Shown here: positions 1 through 8,820 of the stretch, piece by piece
Position numbering within the stretch: position 1 is the stretch's first letter
How the letters are laid out: each line of letters begins with the position of its first letter
Assembly (NCBI GenBank): GCA_017439305.1
Contig: JAFSJK010000088.1
Location: 1-64,000, forward strand
DNA length: 64,000 nt
Source of the DNA: Bacteroidales bacterium
Lineage (GTDB): Bacteria; Bacteroidota; Bacteroidia; Bacteroidales; UBA932
Direction: 5' to 3'
Notes under the pieces: model-generated
The model's input: only the letters and a program-made list of their open reading frames with translations
Databases searched by the model: none
What the model was told of the DNA's origin: nothing
Program-made: the position numbers and the translations under genes

Positions 1-327
1 GTCCGCGACGGCAAGTTCAAGGCCGATTTCAAGTTCGACGGCGAGCAGCCCGACAACATCCGCGCCGGCCAGACCTACTACCTGAACCTCCAGTTGGGCC
101 AACCGGAAGAGGCTGTCATTATCCCTCGCGGCACATTCTACCAGAAAACCGGCGGAAAATGGATCTACGTCGTTAACAAAGAGGGCACAAAGGCCGTCAA
201 GAGAGAGATTCGCATCGGCCGCCAGAATCCCCAGTACTACGAAGTCCTGGAAGGCCTGGAGCCAGGAGAGAAGGTCATTACCTCGGGGTATGATACGTAT
301 GGTGACAGTGATGTGTTAGTATTCTAA
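1..327 (+). CDS. Periplasmic adaptor subunit of an efflux/ABC export system (3' end only)
   Basis: The reading frame is open from base 1, so only the last 108 codons of a longer gene are present. The visible part is the C-terminal region of an HlyD/MacA-type membrane fusion protein: a beta-rich stretch ending in the usual LEGLEPGEKVITSGYD motif that precedes the last strands. In this family the adaptor bridges an inner-membrane transporter and an outer-membrane channel. It stops 3 bases before the first permease, and the ATPase follows, which is the usual adaptor-permease-ATPase order of Bacteroidetes MacAB-like operons. Signal peptide and hairpin domain lie outside the window, so the substrate cannot be judged. 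Confidence 0.85.
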   Translation, partial: VRDGKFKADFKFDGEQPDNIRAGQTYYLNLQLGQPEEAVIIPRGTFYQKTGGKWIYVVNKEGTKAVKREIRIGRQNPQYYEVLEGLEPGEKVITSGYDTYGDSDVLVF

Positions 328-330
328 CCT

Positions 331-2658
331 ATGAAGAGTTTTTGGAACTTCCTTAAGAAGAACAAGTTATACGGGGCAATCAACCTCGTCGGCCTCACGG
401 TGTCGATGGCCTTCGTGCTCCTGCTTGCGGTGTATGTCCAGCGGCAACTGTCCACGGACTCCTTCCAGGAGAATGCCGACCGGGTATTTGTCATTGCCAA
501 CGAGCACAGTCTTACGATGGGCTATTGGCTGGACAAGCATCTGAAGAACAATTTCCCGGAGATCGAGAAGGGCTGCTGCGTCGCCAATATGGCTTCGGCC
601 TCTCCTTTCCATATCGACGGGGCTGGCGGAGAACTGGTCTATGGACAGATGATGTCAGCCGACAGCACGTTCTTCGACATCTTCAGTTATGAACTAGCGG
701 CGGGTAACAAGGCCGACTGGCACATTTCCTGGGACCGCTGCATGATCAGCGAGGAATTCGCCAACGCACATTTCGGGGACAAGGATCCGATCGGCAGGCA
801 GATCTATTCCGAGGGAGGGGACGCCAACCTGACCATCTGCGGTGTCTTGAAGGATTTCGGCAACTCCGTACTCAAGACGCCGGATGTGCTCGTCCGCGGC
901 GAGATGATGCCGAAAACCAATTCGGCGCACGATGTGTATATGAGCAATGCAGGAGCCGGGATCTGCTTTGTGATGACATACCCGGGTGCCGACCTTGGGG
1001 CCAAGAAAGGGGAACTGCTGGCATGGCTGGAAGAGAATTTCTGGATTTATAAGAGCGACTGCGACCAGGTCCGCCTCATACCGTTGAGAGATTTGTATTT
1101 CCTCGATGAAGGAAATCTCGACTGGAATGGAACCGTTCAAATCGGCAACCGCGACTTCGTGAATCTGCTGCTGGCCATGTGCCTGCTGCTCCTGGCCTTC
1201 GCCGTGCTCAACTATATTAACATGACCACGGCCCTGACGGGTTTTCGCGCCAAGGAGATGGCCACCCGCCGGCTTGTCGGAGCTGACAAGCGGGGCATTT
1301 TCCTGAAAGTCATTTCCGAGAGTACCCTCATCTGCGGCATCTCGATGCTGCTGGCCATCTTGCTGGCCGAGGCGCTTTCGCCGCTGGCTTCCCGTCTTCT
1401 GGAGTACCAGGTTTCCATCTTCAAAGCGGTTACGCCCGTCAATGTGCTGCTGGTACTGGGCTTTATCGTCGTGCTCGGCATTCTGTCAGGCATCATTCCC
1501 GCCTTGCTCATCCAGCGTGCCCAGCCTATCGAGATCGTCCGGGGAACGCTTCGGCTCAAGACAAAAACCGTCTACAGCAAAGTCATCATCGTCCTGCAGA
1601 ATGTGGTTACGGTCGTAATGCTGGTGAGCGCTTTAACGATGGGCCTGCAGATCCGGCATCTGATTACGGCCGACCTGGGCTACAACACGAAAGACATCCT
1701 AGTCGTCGAGAATGACTTCGGCCAGAGCGGTCAGCTCCGTCCGTTGCTGGACCGTCTGCGTGCTGAAACCTGCGTGGAAGAAGTGGGGCAGGGCAACGGC
1801 ATTCCGCTGGAAGGGACGAACAACGTGACCTTTGAAGTGGGCGCCGGGAATTGGGTGTCGTTCCAGCAGATCCAGGGAGACGACAAGTATTTTCAGATCC
1901 TGGGACTGAAGGAGAAACAGGACAACCATCAGCGCGCGTGGTGGCTCAACGAATACGCCTTCAAGCTGATTGGCATCGAAGAGTCGGAGACGGAATATGT
2001 GACTTCTATGGACGGCGGGCTTCCCATCGGCGGCGTTTATTACGATTTCAAAGTACGTCCGCTTGAATCGGCCCAAAGTGCCGCGATGATCTACAACTGG
2101 AAAGAAAGCCCGGATGACAACTACCCTTGGGTACTGTTGGTCAAGACCAACGGCGACCACAGTGTCGCTCGCAAGAAAGTGGAGGAGGTTGCGGAAGAAG
2201 TTTTCCCCGGCAGGATGTTCGGGGGAGAATACATCGAGGATAAAATCGAAGCAGGTTTCAAGGACGAAAGCCGGGTGCTGGACGTCGTGCTCATCTTCAC
2301 GCTGTTGTCCATCCTGGTGAGCGCGCTGGGCCTCTTTGCGATGAGTTCCTATTATATGCAGCAGGAAATCCGCGGAGTGTCGGTGAAAAAGGTCTTCGGA
2401 GCCGATTACACTGGCGTGCTGAAGGAACTGGTGCTGTCATTTATGAAACTGGTGGGCATTGCCTTCGTAATTGCCGTTCCCGTTGCCTGGTTCATCATGA
2501 ACCGCTGGCTCTCCGGATATGGGCATCGCATTGATCTCCATTGGTGGATATTTGCTCTCGCCGGGCTGGCGGTCGCCATTATTGCAGCGATAAGCGTGCT
2601 CTACCAGAGCATCAAGACTGCCCGGACCAATCCTGCCGAGGCGCTGAAGAAAGAATAG
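331..2658 (+). CDS. MacB/FtsX-type ABC transporter permease 1
   Basis: A 775-residue permease. An N-terminal membrane segment (about residues 15-40) is followed by a large extracytoplasmic MacB-like domain, a group of membrane helices near 270-410 with the motif RAKEMATRRLVGA, a second extracytoplasmic domain, and a final helix group ending in ARTNPAEALKKE. That is the double FtsX layout of Bacteroidetes permeases. The family couples ATP hydrolysis on a separate subunit to periplasmic movements that drive export through an adaptor and outer-membrane channel. It begins 3 bases after the adaptor and shares the operon with the ATPase at 2685. Substrate unknown. Confidence 0.9.
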   Translation: MKSFWNFLKKNKLYGAINLVGLTVSMAFVLLLAVYVQRQLSTDSFQENADRVFVIANEHSLTMGYWLDKHLKNNFPEIEKGCCVANMASASPFHIDGAGGELVYGQMMSADSTFFDIFSYELAAGNKADWHISWDRCMISEEFANAHFGDKDPIGRQIYSEGGDANLTICGVLKDFGNSVLKTPDVLVRGEMMPKTNSAHDVYMSNAGAGICFVMTYPGADLGAKKGELLAWLEENFWIYKSDCDQVRLIPLRDLYFLDEGNLDWNGTVQIGNRDFVNLLLAMCLLLLAFAVLNYINMTTALTGFRAKEMATRRLVGADKRGIFLKVISESTLICGISMLLAILLAEALSPLASRLLEYQVSIFKAVTPVNVLLVLGFIVVLGILSGIIPALLIQRAQPIEIVRGTLRLKTKTVYSKVIIVLQNVVTVVMLVSALTMGLQIRHLITADLGYNTKDILVVENDFGQSGQLRPLLDRLRAETCVEEVGQGNGIPLEGTNNVTFEVGAGNWVSFQQIQGDDKYFQILGLKEKQDNHQRAWWLNEYAFKLIGIEESETEYVTSMDGGLPIGGVYYDFKVRPLESAQSAAMIYNWKESPDDNYPWVLLVKTNGDHSVARKKVEEVAEEVFPGRMFGGEYIEDKIEAGFKDESRVLDVVLIFTLLSILVSALGLFAMSSYYMQQEIRGVSVKKVFGADYTGVLKELVLSFMKLVGIAFVIAVPVAWFIMNRWLSGYGHRIDLHWWIFALAGLAVAIIAAISVLYQSIKTARTNPAEALKKE

Positions 2659-2684
2659 AATAAATAATTAAATAACAACTCATT

Positions 2685-3365
2685 ATGATTAAAGTTTCCA
2701 ACCTTTGCAAAGTCTTCCGGACGGAAGAGATCGAGACCACTGCTCTCAATGGTGTATCCTTCGAAATCAAGGATGGCGAGTTCGTCGCCATCATGGGGCC
2801 TTCGGGCTGCGGTAAGTCAACCCTTTTGAACATTCTGGGCCTGCTAGACAATCCCACCAGCGGTTCCTATGAACTCCTCGGCACCGAGGTCGGCGGCCTG
2901 AAGGAGAAGGAGCGCACCAAGTTCCGCAAGGGCAACATCGGCTTCGTGTTCCAGAGCTTCAACCTGATTGATGAACTCAATGTCTATGAGAACATCGAGT
3001 TACCGTTACGCTATCTGAATATCAGTGCCAGCGAGCGTAAGGCCAAAGTGACGGAAATCATGAAGCGCATGGCCATCAGCCACCGTGCCAACCATTTCCC
3101 GCAGCAGCTCTCAGGCGGTCAGCAGCAGCGCGTCGCGATCGCACGTGCCGTAGTGGCCGGTCCGAAGCTGATCCTCGCGGATGAGCCTACCGGTAACCTC
3201 GACTCCAAGAATGGCAAGGAAGTGATGGATCTCCTGAAGGAACTGAATGCTGAGGGTACGACTATCGTGATGGTGACCCACTCCCAGAAGGACGCAGCCT
3301 GCGCTCAGCGCACGATCGACCTCTTTGACGGTCAGATCGTCTCCGACGTCAAGAACGAACTCTGA
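2685..3365 (+). CDS. ABC transporter ATP-binding protein (MacB/LolD type)
   Basis: A 226-residue nucleotide-binding subunit with every core motif: Walker A at residues 38-45 (GPSGCGKS), Q-loop (FVFQSFNL), signature LSGGQQQR, Walker B LILADEPTGNLD and H-loop MVTHSQ. It most resembles the LolD/MacB/FtsE group, which powers mechanotransmission permeases. It is the only ATPase seen for five permeases in this operon, so it probably serves several of them; that is inference. Its stop overlaps the start of the next permease by one base (TGATG), indicating translational coupling. Confidence 0.95.
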   Translation: MIKVSNLCKVFRTEEIETTALNGVSFEIKDGEFVAIMGPSGCGKSTLLNILGLLDNPTSGSYELLGTEVGGLKEKERTKFRKGNIGFVFQSFNLIDELNVYENIELPLRYLNISASERKAKVTEIMKRMAISHRANHFPQQLSGGQQQRVAIARAVVAGPKLILADEPTGNLDSKNGKEVMDLLKELNAEGTTIVMVTHSQKDAACAQRTIDLFDGQIVSDVKNEL

Positions 3366-5701
3366 TGCGACACCATTCAGATATCCTGATCAAGGTCCTG
3401 TCCCTGGGCGTGGGACTGGCAGTGGGCATCGTGCTCATTGCCAAGGTGTTCTTTGAACTGAGTTACGACAGCTTTTACAAGGACATCGACCGGGTGTATA
3501 CCATCAATACCTGGTACTCCCATCAAGGGGACGAGAAAGATTATGGCCAGGTGAGCGGTGCCGTGGCCGTGGGCTTCATGGAGGAAGTTCCAGGCGTAGA
3601 GGAGGGTACACGTACAACCTTTATTTTCAACGGCGACACTTATCTGGATGCTGATGGTAACAAGTTCAAAGGAACCATCGCCTGTGCAGACACTTGCTTC
3701 TTCAAAGTCTTTGACCGGCCGATTATCGCGGGCGATCCGGTGAAGGCGCTTGGGAAATGGGGCAGTGTGATGGTGAGCCGGAACTTTGCCGAGAAGTTGG
3801 GAGGTATCCAGGAATGTATCGGCAAGCAGATAGCCAATGCCGATGCGGAAGATTTGAAGCTGACTATAGAGGGTGTCTTTGAGGACTTCCCGAAGAACGG
3901 CAGCCTGGACTACGACATCCTCCTTTCCATGACAACCTACAACAAGGAGAGTACCGACAACTGGTTGGGGAATGACCGATACAAGGGCTATGTGAAACTG
4001 GCCCCCGGGGTAGATCCCAATACGCTCTCCGATGCGATACGTAAGATGCAGGAGGCGCATCAGCCGATGGAACAGATCGAGGCCCAGGGTATCGGCCTGC
4101 GGTATTTCCTCAGTCCGTTCAGCACGATGCATACTTCCTCCAAGGATGTAAAGACGCAGGTAATCCTGCTGTCGATTGTGTCGGCGCTCCTGATTATCAT
4201 CAGCTTGCTGAACTATATCCTGATTGTCATCTCCTCGATGGTGAAGCGATCCAAGGAAGTGGGTGTGCGGAAGTGCTACGGTGCCGAGAGCAAGCACATT
4301 TACTGGATGCTGACGAAGGAGGCCCTCTTGCACATCATCCTGTCTCTGGGCCTGGCAGCGATTATCATCTTTGCCGGCCGGGGTATCATTGAGAACCTCC
4401 TGGGCGTACCGTTCCAGACGCTGCTGGTGCCGCAGAGCATCGTGGCCATCGCGGCCGTTCTGGTGTTGGTTCTGGTCATCTCTATTGTTGTTCCTGCAGA
4501 GTTGTATCAGCGGATTCCGGTGTACGCGGCGCTGAAAAATTATACGGAGAATTCCCGCCGTTGGAAACTCGGCCTGCTGGGCGTCCAGGTGCTTATCAAT
4601 GTGTTCCTGGTTGTGATGATGATTATCATCGGTCGCCAGTACCAGATGGTATCTCACGCTGATACCGGCTACGACTACAAGAACCTGTACTATTTCGATA
4701 TGTTTGACGGAGACCGTCAGGCGCAAGTCCGGGCCGTGGAAACCCTTCGGGGCATCCCTGAAGTGAGCGGCGTCGCGGCTGCTTATAACCTGCCGTACTG
4801 GGGTTCAAACGGAGATAACGTTTCCTTGCCGAATGATGAGCGCGAGCTTTTCAATGTTGCCGATCAGTATGAGTGCTCTCCTGAATTCTATGAGCTGCTG
4901 GACATCCAGTTCCTGGAAGGCCGTGCGCCACGGGATTCCAGCGAAGCGGTTGTTGATGAGAAGTTCGTGAAAAGGATGGCCGATTTTACCGACTGGAGTG
5001 ACGGTGCCGTGGGCAAGCAGTTCTTCATCACGGGCCATGGAGGAGGAGGCTTGTTGGCCAAGGGTTATTACACCATTTCCGGTGTGTACAAGAGCTATCT
5101 TATCGGCAATCTGCAGGGTGTAGATGAGCGTCCGAGTGTTCTGTTCTACGGTGAAATTGGTTCTGAGAAGGTCTATATGCCGCATACCTTCTTCAAGGTT
5201 CGGCCGGATGCGCTGGACAAAGTCCGTGGTGCTTTGAAGGAAGCACTGCCCGACAAAGACATCAACATCGTCTCTTATACCGAGGAGATGCGTGCCGCCT
5301 ATGCCGACAGCAAGAAGATGCGGAATACGATGGCGCTGGGAGCGGTGTTCTCGTTGCTGATTGCGCTGTTGGGCCTCATTGGCTTCATTCGTGACGAGTC
5401 CCTGCGCCGCAGCAAGGAAATGGCCGTCCGCAAGATCAACGGCGCCACCACCCGGGACATCCTGAGTGTCTTTGCCAAGGATATCATGATCCTGTCCGCC
5501 GTGATGGCCGTCATCGCCTGCATCGGCGCCTTCTTCGTGGCCCGCAAATGGCTGGAGCAGTTTGCCGAAAAGGTATCGCTGAATCCGTTGTATTTCATTG
5601 CCGGAGCCATCCTGGTGCTGCTGATCGTGCTGGGCGTGGTGGTCCTGAACTGCCTGCGCATCGCCCGGGCGAATCCGGTAGAATCGCTGAAAAACGAATA
5701 G
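3365..5701 (+). CDS. MacB/FtsX-type ABC transporter permease 2
   Basis: A 778-residue permease with the double FtsX organisation: first helix at about residues 8-30, extracytoplasmic domain, helix group around 265-390 with the motif RSKEVGVRKCYGAESKHI, second extracytoplasmic domain, and final helices after SKEMAVRKINGATTRDI. It ends in ARANPVESLKNE. Its N-terminus lacks the KSYLKFLSRNKLY sequence shared by the three downstream copies, so it is a more distant paralogue. Start overlaps the ATPase stop, and the next permease begins 1 base after its stop. Confidence 0.9.
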   Translation: MRHHSDILIKVLSLGVGLAVGIVLIAKVFFELSYDSFYKDIDRVYTINTWYSHQGDEKDYGQVSGAVAVGFMEEVPGVEEGTRTTFIFNGDTYLDADGNKFKGTIACADTCFFKVFDRPIIAGDPVKALGKWGSVMVSRNFAEKLGGIQECIGKQIANADAEDLKLTIEGVFEDFPKNGSLDYDILLSMTTYNKESTDNWLGNDRYKGYVKLAPGVDPNTLSDAIRKMQEAHQPMEQIEAQGIGLRYFLSPFSTMHTSSKDVKTQVILLSIVSALLIIISLLNYILIVISSMVKRSKEVGVRKCYGAESKHIYWMLTKEALLHIILSLGLAAIIIFAGRGIIENLLGVPFQTLLVPQSIVAIAAVLVLVLVISIVVPAELYQRIPVYAALKNYTENSRRWKLGLLGVQVLINVFLVVMMIIIGRQYQMVSHADTGYDYKNLYYFDMFDGDRQAQVRAVETLRGIPEVSGVAAAYNLPYWGSNGDNVSLPNDERELFNVADQYECSPEFYELLDIQFLEGRAPRDSSEAVVDEKFVKRMADFTDWSDGAVGKQFFITGHGGGGLLAKGYYTISGVYKSYLIGNLQGVDERPSVLFYGEIGSEKVYMPHTFFKVRPDALDKVRGALKEALPDKDINIVSYTEEMRAAYADSKKMRNTMALGAVFSLLIALLGLIGFIRDESLRRSKEMAVRKINGATTRDILSVFAKDIMILSAVMAVIACIGAFFVARKWLEQFAEKVSLNPLYFIAGAILVLLIVLGVVVLNCLRIARANPVESLKNE

Positions 5702-5702
5702 T

Positions 5703-8000
5703 ATGAAAAGCTACCTTAAATTCCTCTCCCGCAACAAGCTGTACACCGCCATCGAGGCGGTGGGGCTGGCTATAAGCCTGGCGTTTGTGATCATCATCGG
5801 CTCCTATGTGTGGCAGCAATATGAAGTGACGAGGGAGAACCCGGATTGGGAGCGGGTTTATGTGCCCGGATTGCCGGGTTTTCCGGCACTTACCTATGGT
5901 TTCCCGGATGCCATCGGGGACATTCCGGAGATCGAGTCCGTTTCCAGGATGTGCAATGTCGTAGTTCATCCTGTCGTAGGGGGAGAGCAGATCGAAGCGG
6001 AAAGTGCCGGCGTAGAACCTGCGTTTTTTGAGATATGCCCGGAGTTTCGCTTTGTGGAAGGCGCGGCAGATGTCCTTTCCGCACCTTCCAATGTGATTCT
6101 TACCGCCTCCTTTGCGGGTAAGCATAATCTTTCGGTAGGTGAGACCCTTGAAATCAGTGGGGACAGTTATATTGTCGGTGCCATCCTGGAGGACCTGAAG
6201 GGAACGGTCATCAAGCCGTACGACATTTTCGTGAACGCAGCCATCTACAAGGACAATTGGCAGCCCTTCGACAACTATGGCAGTACGGTTACGCTGGTCA
6301 AGCTCCGTCCTGGAACTGACAGGAACGTTCTCTATGAAAAACTGGAGGCCGTTTGCAAGGACGTTTATTCAAGTATCTATGGACAATCTTTCTTTGAACA
6401 CCTGGAACTCTCGCGTTATGATGAATTGTTTTTCAAGGAGACGGAGGGATTTTTCAGACATGGAGACAAAGCGACACTCAAGATTCTGACGCTGGTTGGA
6501 CTTTTGCTCCTTCTGTCGGCCATTCTCAACTATGTCAACCTGTCCGTCGCACTCACTGGAAAAAGGGCGAAGGAAATGGCCGTAAGGCAGCTCTCCGGGG
6601 CGTCAAGGGGCGGCATCATCTGGAAGTACGTGGTCGAATCCATCGCGTTTACCGCAGTGTGCTTTGCTGCTGGCCTGTTGCTGGCGGAAGCCTTCTGCCC
6701 GGCCATGAATGCGCTCTTGAATAATCCGGATATCCCGATAAAAGTCATCTGGTCTCCAGGTTATGTAATTGCATATATCGTCATCATTCTGCTTGTGGGG
6801 GTGCTCTGCGGCATCTTCCCGGCAACGATGGCTGGTCGCTACAAACCTGTGGACGTGATGAAAGGCGGATACCGGCGCAAGAGCAAGATGGTATTCAGCA
6901 AGGTATTCATCGTGCTGCAAAATGCGCTGGCGGTCATCCTGATAGCGCTGGCCATCACGATGGAGGCGCAGATGCGAAAGACACAGGAGCGGCCGATGAA
7001 CTGCAACATCGAGAACATCTTCTTCCTCAAGGATTTTTCCGGTGAAAAAGATGCCCCTTTGAAAGATGCCCTTGAGGCTCTCCCGTGCGTAAAACGGATT
7101 GGAAGAAGTTCTGGGGTGCCAGGCAGTATCAATATGGGCCAATACAGCACTACCCGGGATGGACAGGACATCCTTTACAAACTGATCAGGATGGACAGTA
7201 CTGCATTTTCGATGTTCGGATTTGAGATTCTGGAGGATTTCCATGCACCACAATTCAATAGCGTCTGGTTCTCGGACAAAAGTTTTACCGCCACCGGTTT
7301 CGACTCGGACTATCATGACATCAGCGGCACGCTGGACAAACGGACGCAGGGATGCGAGCAGGTAGCTGGCGTTTTCAAATCTTTCCCGACCAACAACGCC
7401 AATATGGGAGAAGAAGACTTAGCCATCGTTTCGCTGATGCGTTCTGAGGACATTCCTTTCGCCGGATTGGTCATAGAAACAACCCCGAACCGGAAAGCGG
7501 CGAAAGCGCAGATCATGGAAGCTTACGATAACTTCACGAAGGGCAAGCAGATCTACGGAAACTTAGCCTTCTGGGTTGACGAGAATATCGCGGAGGCCTG
7601 GAAGCCGGCCCGCAACAATATGAGGCTGGTAGAGATTTTTATGCTCCTTTCCATCCTCATCGCTCTTCTGGGGCTTGTGGCCATGAGCACCTATTATGCC
7701 GATGAGAAGTCCCGCGACATCGCCGTCCGGAAGGTCTTCGGCAGCACGGTGGATACGGAAGCATGGAGAACAATCCGTGATTATATGCTGCTCGTTAGTA
7801 TAGCCTGCATCATCGGCATTCCAATCGCGGTCTATGCGGCCCAGGAGTATCTCAAGGACTTCATTTACCGGCTCGAGGGCTATTGGTGCGTCTTTGTCGT
7901 GGCCGTGCTGCTTACAGTAGCCATGGCTTTCGCCTCCGTCCTCTGGCAAACCCTCAAGGCTGCCCGGACGAATCCGGCCATTGAACTGAAAAAAGAATAA
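5703..8000 (+). CDS. MacB/FtsX-type ABC transporter permease 3 (tandem copy A)
   Basis: A 765-residue permease. It opens with MKSYLKFLSRNKLYTAIEAV and ends in ARTNPAIELKKE, both nearly repeated in the two permeases at 8821 and 11205. Between these ends the extracytoplasmic parts differ strongly. The inner helix motif is GKRAKEMAVRQLSGASRG and the C-terminal one SRDIAVRKVFGSTVDT. It lies directly after permease 2. Its stop is 4 bases from the stop of the reverse-strand hicB, so a foreign-looking module abuts its 3' end. Confidence 0.9.
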   Translation: MKSYLKFLSRNKLYTAIEAVGLAISLAFVIIIGSYVWQQYEVTRENPDWERVYVPGLPGFPALTYGFPDAIGDIPEIESVSRMCNVVVHPVVGGEQIEAESAGVEPAFFEICPEFRFVEGAADVLSAPSNVILTASFAGKHNLSVGETLEISGDSYIVGAILEDLKGTVIKPYDIFVNAAIYKDNWQPFDNYGSTVTLVKLRPGTDRNVLYEKLEAVCKDVYSSIYGQSFFEHLELSRYDELFFKETEGFFRHGDKATLKILTLVGLLLLLSAILNYVNLSVALTGKRAKEMAVRQLSGASRGGIIWKYVVESIAFTAVCFAAGLLLAEAFCPAMNALLNNPDIPIKVIWSPGYVIAYIVIILLVGVLCGIFPATMAGRYKPVDVMKGGYRRKSKMVFSKVFIVLQNALAVILIALAITMEAQMRKTQERPMNCNIENIFFLKDFSGEKDAPLKDALEALPCVKRIGRSSGVPGSINMGQYSTTRDGQDILYKLIRMDSTAFSMFGFEILEDFHAPQFNSVWFSDKSFTATGFDSDYHDISGTLDKRTQGCEQVAGVFKSFPTNNANMGEEDLAIVSLMRSEDIPFAGLVIETTPNRKAAKAQIMEAYDNFTKGKQIYGNLAFWVDENIAEAWKPARNNMRLVEIFMLLSILIALLGLVAMSTYYADEKSRDIAVRKVFGSTVDTEAWRTIRDYMLLVSIACIIGIPIAVYAAQEYLKDFIYRLEGYWCVFVVAVLLTVAMAFASVLWQTLKAARTNPAIELKKE

Positions 8001-8004
8001 GATG

Positions 8005-8517
8005 CTATTTGATATCCCAACCCAACCGTTTGGCGAGATCCTTGGCAAAAGCCAGGTCCTTGGCCGGGATGTTCAGTTTGAGCTCCTCCCGCGCTCCATA
8101 GCACGGAGCTTCAGGCTCCCTGAGCATCTGCGGCTTTGTCTGATCCGCCCCGTATCCCTGCACAAGAGAGTCCGGTGTTATACACGGATGCTTCACGGCT
8201 TCGCAGAGCGCACGCTTTACAAAAGCATTGATCGTGATGCCGGCCTCTGCGGCCATGTTGGCGATGTCCCGATGGGTATCGGGGGCGATGCGGATGTTGA
8301 AGGAGCCCGAGTAACTCTTTTGTGGCTTCCGGTTGTGTTCTTCGCAGAAGACAAGATAGTCTTCCACCGCTTCATGGAAGGACTGCGTGAGTTCTTCCAC
8401 CGTCTTGCCTTCGTAGCTGACAAGGCCGTCTATGCCGAGGATCTCGCCAAAGAGAACCCCGTCATCTTCACTGTAATCGATTGAGCCTACGTACCCTTTG
8501 TATTTAAGCGTTTTCAT
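8005..8517 (-). CDS. hicB: HicB-family antitoxin
   Basis: A 170-residue antitoxin. Residues 1-65 form the HicB partial RNase-H-like fold (KGYVGSIDYSEDDGVLFGEI, then EGKTVEELTQSFHEAVEDYL), and residues about 75-110 form a ribbon-helix-helix DNA-binding segment (FNIRIAPDTHRDIANMAAEA). In this family it neutralises HicA and represses the operon. The gene overlaps hicA by 14 bases, with toxin first, the common order for hicAB. The pair is on the strand opposite to the surrounding permease operon. The C-terminal 50 residues are longer than in many HicB proteins and have no clear domain. Confidence 0.88.
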   Translation of the reverse strand: MKTLKYKGYVGSIDYSEDDGVLFGEILGIDGLVSYEGKTVEELTQSFHEAVEDYLVFCEEHNRKPQKSYSGSFNIRIAPDTHRDIANMAAEAGITINAFVKRALCEAVKHPCITPDSLVQGYGADQTKPQMLREPEAPCYGAREELKLNIPAKDLAFAKDLAKRLGWDIK

Positions 8518-8779
8518 CGTCTTTCTTAATCAGTTCGTTATCAATTAATTCTCGTAAAATGCGTCTCATCACATATTTTTGTACCGTGTTTCCGGGATGG
8601 GGTTTGTGTACCAGGATAGGGGCAGCATTCAGATGTGTGAAGATTGCCCGTGAGCCAGATGTCTTGCCTTTCTCTTCTATTTTGTATCCTAGTCTGCATA
8701 GCAATGTGACTAATTCATCTAACGTGAAGTCCGAAGGAGTCTTCCTGAATCGCTCTATCAACTTATCTTTTGTACTCAT
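8504..8779 (-). CDS. hicA: HicA-family mRNA interferase toxin
   Basis: A 91-residue toxin. The ATG at 8779 is preferred to an in-frame TTG at 8785 because it follows a promoter-like box by 3 bases. The sequence shows the subfamily pattern KTSGSRAIFTH, then VHKPHPGN and a C-terminal helix, typical of Bacteroidetes HicA-like proteins in which GSR replaces the more usual GSH. HicA proteins have a double-stranded RNA-binding fold and cleave mRNA when not held by HicB. It is paired with overlapping hicB. The operator palindrome just upstream supports autoregulation. Confidence 0.85.
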   Translation of the reverse strand: MSTKDKLIERFRKTPSDFTLDELVTLLCRLGYKIEEKGKTSGSRAIFTHLNAAPILVHKPHPGNTVQKYVMRRILRELIDNELIKKDDENA

Positions 8780-8782
8780 GTG

Positions 8783-8807
8783 CAAATGTAACTAAAATTT
8801 AGTTACA
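8783..8807 (-). promoter_or_regulatory. hicAB promoter and operator palindrome
   Basis: A perfect inverted repeat, TGTAACTAAA-A-TTTAGTTACA (8787-8807), lies immediately upstream of hicA. On the reverse strand TACATTTG (8783-8790) matches the Bacteroidetes -7 box TAnnTTTG and overlaps the palindrome, so a bound HicB would cover the promoter. The box ends 3 bases before the ATG, which implies a leaderless or nearly leaderless message. Operator function is inferred from the position and symmetry. Confidence 0.7.
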
Positions 8808-8820
8808 AAGCAAGAATGGC

